Assembly (NCBI GenBank): GCA_002796165.1
Contig: PCWF01000188.1
Span: forward strand, 1 to 5,156
Source: Nitrospinae bacterium CG11_big_fil_rev_8_21_14_0_20_56_8
Lineage (GTDB): Bacteria > Nitrospinota > Nitrospinia > Nitrospinales > VA-1
Direction: 5' to 3'
Length of the DNA: 5,156 nt
Below, in pieces: positions 1 through 5,156 of this stretch. The first letter of the stretch is position 1; each line of letters opens with the position of its first letter. Both the position numbers and the translations under genes were made by a program. Under the pieces are notes generated by a model that saw nothing but the letters and a program-made list of their open reading frames with translations, ran no database searches and was not told the DNA's origin.

Positions 1-1010
1 AATCGATATTGAAGGAGCAGTTCCAGTTCGCGAACATTGTCGGAAAGAGCTCGGCGATGGTCAAGGTGTTCGACGTGATCCGCAAAGTGGCCCAGGGCAA
101 CGTGACGGTCCTCATTTCGGGCGAAAGCGGCACCGGCAAGGAATTGGTGGCCAAGGCGATCCATTACCACAGCCCGCGAAAGCACTATCCTTTCGTATCC
201 ATCAATTGCGGCGCCATGCCCGAAAGCCTGCTGGAAAGCGAATTGTTCGGGCACGAGAAAGGCGCCTTCACCAGCGCCGATGCACCCAAGGCCGGCCTGC
301 TGGAGACGGCCAACCGGGGGTCGTTTTTTCTCGACGAGGTGGGCGAAGCTCCCCTGTCCATCCAGGTCAAACTGCTTCGGGTTCTACAGGAAAAGGAGTT
401 CACCCGCGTCGGGGGAACCCAGACGACGCGGGTGGATGCGCGGATCATCGCCGCCTCCAATCACAACTTGTCGCAGGCGGTAAAGAACAAGACCTTCCGG
501 GAGGACTTGTTTTACCGGCTCAACGTGGTTCCCATCCACCTTCCCCCTCTCCGGGAGCGGAGGGAGGATATTCCTCTGCTGGTGGATCATTTTTTCAATA
601 AGTACAACGAAGAACATCAGCATAAACCCCGGATCCGGGGGTTTCATCCCGAAGCGTTTCGATTGCTCGAACAGTACCATTGGCCCGGAAACGTCCGCGA
701 ATTGGCCAACGCCGTAGAGCGGGCGGTGGTCCTGGAGACGGAAGGAGTCATCCGTCCCTCCAGCCTTCCGGAGGAAATTGTCTCGGGGAAAGAAAATATC
801 GTCGAATTGATTCCCTCCCTGGACGGGCAACATCCCATTGCGCTGGAAAAAACGCTCGATCAGATCGAGAAACGGATGATTGAAGGGGCGCTGGAAAAAA
901 CGGATGGTATCATTCACAAAGCCGCCGAAATGCTCGATCTGAGTTTCCGGTCCATGAGATACCGCATCCAGAAACACAAACTCAAAGGTAAACCCGGGCC
1001 CCCCAAATAG
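1..1010 (+). CDS. Sigma-54-dependent Fis-family transcriptional activator, PilR-like (5' partial)
   Basis: ATP-driven enhancer-binding protein that remodels the closed complex of sigma-54 RNA polymerase. The reading frame is open to the left edge (codons for Ser and Ile precede a TTG at 9), and TTG 9 lies in the linker just before the AAA+ domain. It is therefore probably an internal Leu codon, and an N-terminal sensory or receiver domain lies outside the window. Counting from codon 9: Walker A GESGTGKE at 38-45, sigma-54 contact loop GAFTSA at 85-90, Walker B FFLDE at 106-110, sensor I region 144-151, arginine-finger segment FREDLFYRLNV at 163-173, sensor II WPGNVREL at 225-232, and a Fis-type helix-turn-helix at about 283-327. 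The recognition helix SFRSMRYRIQK resembles PilR, a type IV pilus regulator, but other NtrC-family members are possible. Odd point: the second Gly of GAFTGA is Ser. The family is near certain; the PilR identity is tentative because the N-terminus is missing. Confidence 0.93.
   Translation, partial: SILKEQFQFANIVGKSSAMVKVFDVIRKVAQGNVTVLISGESGTGKELVAKAIHYHSPRKHYPFVSINCGAMPESLLESELFGHEKGAFTSADAPKAGLLETANRGSFFLDEVGEAPLSIQVKLLRVLQEKEFTRVGGTQTTRVDARIIAASNHNLSQAVKNKTFREDLFYRLNVVPIHLPPLRERREDIPLLVDHFFNKYNEEHQHKPRIRGFHPEAFRLLEQYHWPGNVRELANAVERAVVLETEGVIRPSSLPEEIVSGKENIVELIPSLDGQHPIALEKTLDQIEKRMIEGALEKTDGIIHKAAEMLDLSFRSMRYRIQKHKLKGKPGPPK
627..640. repeat. 14-bp perfect palindrome inside the regulator gene
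   Basis: CCCCGGATCCGGGG is a perfect inverted repeat with AAA just before it, and TTT one base after it, inside the part encoding the AAA+ lid of the sigma-54 activator (residues K-P-R-I-R-G-F). It could form a short stem or be a protein-binding dyad, but its intragenic position and GC-rich content make coincidence likely. Confidence 0.4.
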
Positions 1011-1057
1011 GGGTAAAATCGCGCTTTCTCATCCCGTTCTATTATCGATCCGCATCC
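1011..1057 (+). other. Short intergenic gap between regulator and LpoA-like gene
   Basis: This 47-bp spacer separates two genes on the same strand, short enough for co-transcription. It contains a TATTAT hexamer at 1040-1045 that could act as a -10 element, but there is no matching -35 box at 15-17 bp spacing. No purine-rich Shine-Dalgarno sequence precedes the ATG at 1058. A CCCC/GGGG pair (1001-1004 and 1010-1013) straddling the upstream stop gives only a 4-bp stem without a U-tract, so it is not a convincing terminator. Confidence 0.5.
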
Positions 1058-1189
1058 ATGACCCATTCCAAATTATCCCGATCAACCCCGCCGCGTTTTG
1101 AAAAAGTAATTCTCCGCGGCCCGTTATGTGCCGTGTGGATGGTGGCCTGGACCTTGAGCCTGGGGGCGGGTTCCCTAGGGGTGCAAGGG
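1058..1189 (+). other. Predicted Sec signal peptide of the LpoA-like protein
   Basis: Residues 1-44 carry several Lys/Arg residues before a hydrophobic core at about 22-41, followed by small residues. Signal peptidase I could cut after Gly44 (V-Q-G) or Gly46 (G-A-G). The only Cys nearby (residue 24, preceded by G-P-L) does not fit a lipobox and lies at the start of the hydrophobic core, so a lipoprotein is unlikely. The core is long enough to remain as an uncleaved inner-membrane anchor. Confidence 0.65.
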
Positions 1190-3199
1190 GCGGGGGAGGC
1201 CACTCCCGTTCAATCGTCCGCGCCGGAATCTGCATCTCCCGCGATACCCAATCCCGAATCGATGACAATTTCGGGCGGGGCGGGGGAGGTCAAGGGAGAG
1301 GAACCTCCGGTCCGTTCGTCGACCCCTTTCGAGAAAGCCGAGGAATTATTCCATTCGGGACAGTTCATCGATGCAAAGATTTATTATCAATCTTATGTCC
1401 AGGGGTCTCCTTCCGGCCCCAATGCGGAGACGGCCTATTTTCGGCTTGGCCAGATCGATCAACAGATCGGATCGTGCTCGACGGCTATTTCCTTCTATTA
1501 TCTGCTTCAGAATAAATTTCCCGACTCCGCTTATTTGCACCCGGTCCGGATGCACCTTGCGGAGTGTCAGATGGAATTGGGACATTACGCCGAAGCAGAG
1601 GACCTGTTCCGGGAAATTGTCATGGTCGATCCGGACAAAAAGGCCCAATGGCAAGCCATGCATTACCTGGGCCAGCTGGACGAAAAACGGTTCGATTACG
1701 CCAACGCCCTGGCCAAGCTGACCCGCCTCCACGTGGAGAGCGAGGACGCGGAGATTCGCGGTAAGGCCGATGATCTGCTTCAGGAAATTATCGACGAGAA
1801 ACTGGGCCAGACCCAGGTGGTATCCCTGATTCAAAAATTCCGCACCGGATTTCCCGTCGACAAACTCTTGTTGAAATTGCTTTCGTTTTACCGTGTGGAG
1901 CGTGACCGGGGAAATTATCGGGCCACCCTTATGGAGTTTTTCAGATTGTTTCCCGATCATCCCGAACGTCCCCGGCTGGAAAAATATCTAAAGCAGGTGG
2001 ATGAAAATCCCTCCAACGTCCTTCGGGTCGGCGTTGTAGTGCCGTTGACGGGGAACCTGTCGGTGACCGGTCAACGCGTGTTGCAGGGAGTTCAACTGGC
2101 GGTGAACCTGCAGAATCAGAAGGAGCGGGGGAAGTTCGAACTGGTGGTTAAAAACTCCAGCGCCGGCCGGCCGGTCGCCCAGAGCGTCGAAGAGCTGGCC
2201 GCCGATCCCAACATGATTGCCATCATCGGTCCCGTGTTGAGCGAGGATGTCCGGGACTCCGCGGCGGTCGCCCGAAAATATCAGATCCCCATATTTTCTC
2301 CCACCGCCTCGGCCCCGGGTCTTCCCGAATTGAACGAGTTTGTGTTCCGTAACGCCATGACGCGCGACCTGCAAGGACGCTTTCTCGCTCAATACGCCGT
2401 AAACGACCTCGGTTTGCGGCGTTTTGTGATTCTTTATCCCACCGAGGCGTATGGCGTCGAGTTGACCGAAGTGTTTTCGAATGAAGTGCGGTCGCTGGGT
2501 GGGGAGATCGTCGCCAGCGTTTCCTATGACCGTTCGCAAACCGACTTCAAGGGTCAGATCCTTGAAATCGGCGGCATGGCGGACGATGATTTAAAGAAAT
2601 TGACTCAGGAGCAGATCGCCAACCAGACGGGATCGAAGGATTTCGGAAAGCCGGGTCATTATTCCCGTCCCCTGGTGCAGATGGGGTTATGGACGGAGGG
2701 AAAGATCGATAATCTGAAAGTGGATCTGGAATTGAGTTACGACGCCATTTTCATGCCGGGCGTTTACGACCGGGTCGGGCTCATTATCCCGCAACTGGTG
2801 TTTTACAATATCGACGATGTCACTCTGTTGGGGGGAAGCGGTTGGAATTCTCCCGAGTTGATCGCAATCGCCGGAAAGTATCTCAAAAAGGGATATTTTG
2901 TGGACGGGTTTTTCCCCGCTTCGGAGCAACCTGAGGTGCAAACCTTCATGCAGAATTACAAAAATACCTTCGGGGAAGATCCTACCATTCTTTCGGCCCA
3001 ATCTTATGATACGGCCAATATCATCCTGCACCTTCTACATTCCAATGCCGATAACCGGATCAAAATGCGCACTCAGTTGAATCAGGTGCGTGACTTCCCG
3101 GGAGTATCGGGCCGGACGACCATTCTCCCGTCCGGCGAGGCCGAGAAACACCTGTTCTCCCTCTCCTTCAAGAAGAAGAAAATCATTCAGGTCAATTGA
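1058..3199 (+). CDS. Exported TPR plus periplasmic-binding-fold protein, LpoA-like penicillin-binding protein activator
   Basis: Complete 713-residue protein. Residues 1-44 form a Sec-type signal sequence: basic n-region, hydrophobic stretch at about 22-41, plausible cleavage after Gly44 or Gly46. A Ser/Pro/Gly/Glu-rich linker (45-89) follows, then four or five TPR-like helical hairpins (about 90-310; for example 124-158, 161-193 and 270-300). The rest (322-710) is a type I periplasmic-binding domain of Peripla_BP_6/LppC type, with LRVGVVVPLTG at 322-332, AIIGP at 388-392, SPTAS at 414-418, YDAIFMPG at 561-568 and a closing GVSGRTT segment at 682-688. TPR followed by this fold is the LpoA order; LpoA stimulates the transpeptidase of PBP1A. 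The convergent neighbour is a PBP1A gene, which supports this role, though direct activation is inferred. Unlike E. coli LpoA, no lipobox cysteine is seen. The alternative is an amino-acid-type ABC transporter binding protein, but no permease or ATPase gene is adjacent. ATG 1058 is the first start in frame and is needed for the signal peptide; it lacks a clear Shine-Dalgarno sequence. Confidence 0.85.
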   Translation: MTHSKLSRSTPPRFEKVILRGPLCAVWMVAWTLSLGAGSLGVQGAGEATPVQSSAPESASPAIPNPESMTISGGAGEVKGEEPPVRSSTPFEKAEELFHSGQFIDAKIYYQSYVQGSPSGPNAETAYFRLGQIDQQIGSCSTAISFYYLLQNKFPDSAYLHPVRMHLAECQMELGHYAEAEDLFREIVMVDPDKKAQWQAMHYLGQLDEKRFDYANALAKLTRLHVESEDAEIRGKADDLLQEIIDEKLGQTQVVSLIQKFRTGFPVDKLLLKLLSFYRVERDRGNYRATLMEFFRLFPDHPERPRLEKYLKQVDENPSNVLRVGVVVPLTGNLSVTGQRVLQGVQLAVNLQNQKERGKFELVVKNSSAGRPVAQSVEELAADPNMIAIIGPVLSEDVRDSAAVARKYQIPIFSPTASAPGLPELNEFVFRNAMTRDLQGRFLAQYAVNDLGLRRFVILYPTEAYGVELTEVFSNEVRSLGGEIVASVSYDRSQTDFKGQILEIGGMADDDLKKLTQEQIANQTGSKDFGKPGHYSRPLVQMGLWTEGKIDNLKVDLELSYDAIFMPGVYDRVGLIIPQLVFYNIDDVTLLGGSGWNSPELIAIAGKYLKKGYFVDGFFPASEQPEVQTFMQNYKNTFGEDPTILSAQSYDTANIILHLLHSNADNRIKMRTQLNQVRDFPGVSGRTTILPSGEAEKHLFSLSFKKKKIIQVN
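1162..1196 (+). other. G-tract cluster with G-quadruplex pattern, copy 1
   Basis: Five runs of at least three G (1162-1166, 1168-1170, 1178-1181, 1187-1190, 1192-1196) are separated by loops of 1, 7, 5 and 1 nt, which meets the usual G3+N1-7 rule. They lie on the coding strand over the end of the signal-peptide region, so a structure could form in the mRNA. The pattern is seen directly; folding is untested, and Gly-rich coding in a GC-rich genome could produce it by chance. Confidence 0.4.
1187..1289 (+). repeat. 13-nt in-frame direct repeat within the linker coding region
   Basis: GGGGCGGGGGAGG occurs at 1187-1199 and again at 1277-1289, exactly 90 bp apart and in the same reading frame. 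Each copy encodes Gly-Ala-Gly-Glu (residues 44-47 and 74-77) with identical codons. A second similarity follows each copy: PVQSSAP at 50-56 and PVRSSTP at 84-90. This suggests an old duplication of a linker module. Confidence 0.6.
1273..1296 (+). other. G-tract cluster with G-quadruplex pattern, copy 2
   Basis: Four G-runs (1273-1275, 1277-1280, 1282-1286, 1294-1296) with loops of 1, 1 and 7 nt lie on the coding strand within the linker region of the LpoA-like gene. It shares 13 nt with the first cluster. Only the pattern is visible; folding and function are unknown. Confidence 0.4.
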
Positions 3200-3217
3200 C
3201 TTTCGAGGGTCCCGGTT
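3200..3217. other. 18-bp convergent intergenic spacer without evident terminator
   Basis: The stop codons of the LpoA-like gene (TGA 3197-3199) and the PBP1A gene (TAA, reverse strand, 3218-3220) are 18 bp apart. No stem-loop with a U-tract is visible in the spacer or just beyond it on either strand. Transcripts of the two genes may overlap at their 3' ends or end by Rho-dependent means. Confidence 0.6.
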
Positions 3218-5156
3218 TTAGAACGTGTTTTGTGCGGCGGGATTGACGGGGCGGGCCATATCCGGGAAATGGCTTAACGGAAACACCTCGAACTCGGCAT
3301 CGGGATTGAAGGCCGAAGGTTCTTCGCCGGTTTCAGGATCCACCTTGGCAAAAACCACATGGTCGGATTCGGGAAATCCCAGGATGGGCGTATCCTTCAA
3401 TGCCCGCTTCATAAAGTCGAGCCAGATCGGGATGGCGGCGCGTGATCCCGTTTCGTTGACCCCAAGCGATTCATCCTGGTCCTTGCCGACCCAAACGCCG
3501 GTGACGATGTTGGGAGTGTAACCGAGGAACCAGGCATCCACGAAGTCGTTGGTGGTTCCCGTTTTACCGGCGATGGGCCGCCCGAGATCCTTGACTTTCG
3601 TCGCGGTGCCTTCCTGCACGACGCTTTGAAGCAGACTGGTGATGGTGTACGCCACACCGGGGGTCAGGGGTTCGGTGATCTCCGGGGTTGGGGTGAAAAC
3701 CGTTTCTCCGTCCCGGTTCTGGATGTACCGAATTCCTATGGGATTGATCCGTTTACCCTGGTTGGCGAAGGTCGAATAGGCCGAGGTCAGGTCGAACAAG
3801 GTCACTCCCGAAGAGCCCAGGGCGATGGAAAGGTTGTTCTCCAGCGGCGTGCCGATTCCCAGGTTTTGAGCCATTTCGATTCCCTGGCGGACCCCGATCT
3901 CCTGCAGGAGCTTGACGGTGACGATGTTACGGGAATGAGCCAGGGCCGTCCGAAGGGGCGTGGGACCGTAAAACTTCTCCTCGAAGTTCACCGGCTTCCA
4001 TTTGTCGAACGCGTTATCCTTTTCCTTGAAGATGATGGGGGAGTCGATGATGATGCTGGCCGGAGAATATCCCTTCGAAAGAGCCGCGGCATAAATGATC
4101 GGTTTGAACACCGATCCCGGTTGGCGGATTGCCTGAACGGTCCGGTTAAACTGGCTTTTGCCGAAATCGTAACCGCCGACCATGACCTTGATTTGACCGG
4201 TGTGGGGATCCAGGGTGATAATTCCCGCCTCCACCTGGGGTTCCTGTTCCAGGGCGAGGGACCATTGGGCCGGGCCGTTGCGCGAACCCAGAACCTGAAC
4301 GAGAATCAGGTCTCCCGGGCTCAACACGCTTTTCGGGTTGCTGACCTGCGACCATCGTCCGTCCACCTTGGTATTGGGTTCGCGAGCCCAATCCATGTCC
4401 TTCAATTCGATAATTCCCTCGCCATTGCCCACCATCACCAGGACCTGCTGATCGGTGACGTCGCGAACCAGTCCCTGGATGATATTGCCCGCAACGGGGG
4501 CCTGGCCTTCGGCGAAATGGTTGGCTTCCCGAATATGCTTTTGCAGGTCGTTGAAAGGCTGGGTGGGATCGATGTAGCCGAGGGGACCGCGATAGCCATA
4601 TCGTTTGTCCGCGTCCCGCAGGTTTTCCTGCACCGCTTTCTGTGCCTTTTCCTGGTAGTCGATGTTGAGCGTGGTGTAAACCTTGAGTCCTCCACGATAG
4701 AGCTTTTTACTCCCGAAGGTGTCTTCGAGGAACTGGCGGATATATTCCACGAAATAGGGAGCCCGGTTAAGCATGTCGGTAACCTCGCCCAGTTTGAGGT
4801 CTCTTTTCATGGCCTCTTCGGCTTCCGGGTTGCTGATAAATCCGAGAACGGCCATTCGGCGCAGGGTGTGGTTGCGCCGTTTCCAGGCGCGGTTGGCATC
4901 CTTGTAGGGCGAGTAATGATTGGGGGCCTTGGGCAGGCTGGCCAGCATGGCGCATTCTTCGAGAGTCAGATCGCGGACGGATTTCCCGAAATAGGTCAAC
5001 GCCGCCGCTTCCACTCCGTAGGCGCCATGACCGTAATAGATCTGGTTCAGATACATCTCAAGGATCTCGTCCTTGGAAAAGATCAGTTCCATCCGCACCG
5101 CGAGGATGGCTTCCTTGATTTTGCGGGCAAAGGTCCGGTCCTGGGTCAGGAACAGG
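3218..5156 (-). CDS. mrcA: Penicillin-binding protein 1A, bifunctional glycosyltransferase/transpeptidase (N-terminus beyond window)
   Basis: Class A PBP that polymerises lipid II into glycan strands and cross-links the stem peptides at the outer face of the inner membrane. The frame stays open to the right edge; translating 5099-5155 gives LFLTQDRTFARKIKEAILAV, the middle of the GT51 domain, so the GTG at 5096-5098 is an internal Val codon, not the start. Counting from that GTG: the rest of GT51 to about residue 90 (YLNQIYYGHGAYGVEAAA at 16-33, LPKAPNHYSP at 55-64), an OB-type insert domain at about 200-280, then the transpeptidase with SVFK at 329-332 (catalytic Ser329, codon 4112-4114), SRN at 389-391 (3926-3934) and KTGT at 512-515 (3554-3565). 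All three transpeptidase motifs are intact. The transmembrane anchor and first GT51 motif with its catalytic Glu lie outside the window; the RKIKE motif with the second conserved Glu (5111-5113) is present. The OB insert favours PBP1A over PBP1B or PBP1C. It faces the LpoA-like gene tail to tail. Confidence 0.95.
   Translation of the reverse strand, partial: LFLTQDRTFARKIKEAILAVRMELIFSKDEILEMYLNQIYYGHGAYGVEAAALTYFGKSVRDLTLEECAMLASLPKAPNHYSPYKDANRAWKRRNHTLRRMAVLGFISNPEAEEAMKRDLKLGEVTDMLNRAPYFVEYIRQFLEDTFGSKKLYRGGLKVYTTLNIDYQEKAQKAVQENLRDADKRYGYRGPLGYIDPTQPFNDLQKHIREANHFAEGQAPVAGNIIQGLVRDVTDQQVLVMVGNGEGIIELKDMDWAREPNTKVDGRWSQVSNPKSVLSPGDLILVQVLGSRNGPAQWSLALEQEPQVEAGIITLDPHTGQIKVMVGGYDFGKSQFNRTVQAIRQPGSVFKPIIYAAALSKGYSPASIIIDSPIIFKEKDNAFDKWKPVNFEEKFYGPTPLRTALAHSRNIVTVKLLQEIGVRQGIEMAQNLGIGTPLENNLSIALGSSGVTLFDLTSAYSTFANQGKRINPIGIRYIQNRDGETVFTPTPEITEPLTPGVAYTITSLLQSVVQEGTATKVKDLGRPIAGKTGTTNDFVDAWFLGYTPNIVTGVWVGKDQDESLGVNETGSRAAIPIWLDFMKRALKDTPILGFPESDHVVFAKVDPETGEEPSAFNPDAEFEVFPLSHFPDMARPVNPAAQNTF

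Noticed and set aside
9..11. TTG as the start codon of the activator
   Set aside because: The frame is open upstream to the edge, and the residues here match the linker just before the AAA+ domain in full-length family members; a shortened protein cannot be excluded but is less likely.
206..601. 131-codon frame overlapping the activator gene on the same strand in another phase
   Set aside because: The Arg/Gly/Pro-rich translation is typical of an out-of-frame reading of a GC-rich gene.
384..977. 197-codon open frame antisense to the sigma-54 activator gene
   Set aside because: It lies wholly inside a gene with all AAA+ and HTH motifs, its translation shows no recognisable domain, and such mirror frames are common in GC-rich genes.
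1001..1018. Intrinsic terminator after the activator gene (CCCC-AAATA-GGGG)
   Set aside because: The stem is only 4 bp and is followed by TAAAATC rather than a U-tract.
1011..1024. Possible sigma-54 promoter (GG-N10-GC) before the LpoA-like gene
   Set aside because: Only the GG and GC dinucleotides match; the rest of the -24 (TGGCAC) and -12 (TTGC) consensus is absent, so this is at chance level.
1127..1129. Cys24 of the LpoA-like protein as a lipoprotein acylation site
   Set aside because: The preceding residues G-P-L do not match a lipobox, and the Cys lies at the start rather than the end of the hydrophobic core.
2163..2174. CCGGCCGGCCGG palindrome in the LpoA-like gene
   Set aside because: A simple GC run over Ala-Gly-Arg-Pro codons; no further structure around it.
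1346..2539. Two long antisense open frames (1346-1960 and 1988-2539) within the LpoA-like gene
   Set aside because: Both are shadows of a confidently identified gene; their translations are low in recognisable motifs and rich in residues expected from reverse-strand codon bias.
5096..5098. GTG as the start codon of the PBP1A gene
   Set aside because: The upstream codons to the window edge encode conserved GT51 sequence (including RKIKE), so this is an internal Val codon.

Overview
The window holds three protein-coding genes and almost no non-coding DNA. Two genes run off its edges. Left to right: (1) the 3' part of a gene for a sigma-54-dependent activator, most like PilR-type response regulators (+ strand, cut at the left edge); (2) a complete gene for an exported 713-residue protein with N-terminal TPR-like repeats and a C-terminal type I periplasmic-binding-protein fold (+ strand), the architecture of the penicillin-binding-protein activator LpoA; (3) a class A penicillin-binding protein of the PBP1A type (- strand, cut at the right edge, so its N-terminus is missing). 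No tRNA, rRNA, CRISPR array, insertion sequence or phage gene was seen.

The organism is most likely a diderm (Gram-negative) bacterium of moderately high GC content. It uses sigma-54 enhancer-dependent transcription and makes a PBP1A with the OB-type insert domain of diderm PBP1A. The TPR plus Peripla_BP fusion without a lipobox, and the PilR-like regulator, fit Desulfobacterota/Nitrospinota-like lineages better than Gammaproteobacteria. This placement is inference from protein style, not from a database match.

The functional theme is the cell envelope. The PBP1A polymerises and cross-links peptidoglycan, and the convergent gene 18 bp away encodes a protein with the domain order of LpoA, which stimulates PBP1A in E. 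coli. This pairing is the most interesting point of the window: a possible periplasmic or inner-membrane-tethered activator beside its target enzyme, outside the classical lipoprotein LpoA system. The regulator lies 47 bp upstream of the LpoA-like gene on the same strand, so the two may be co-transcribed, but nothing seen ties its regulon to the envelope genes.

Smaller oddities are a GAFTSA variant of the sigma-54 contact loop (consensus GAFTGA), two G-quadruplex-type G-tract clusters and a repeated linker module at the 5' end of the LpoA-like gene, no visible Shine-Dalgarno sequence for that gene, and no recognisable terminator between the convergent genes.
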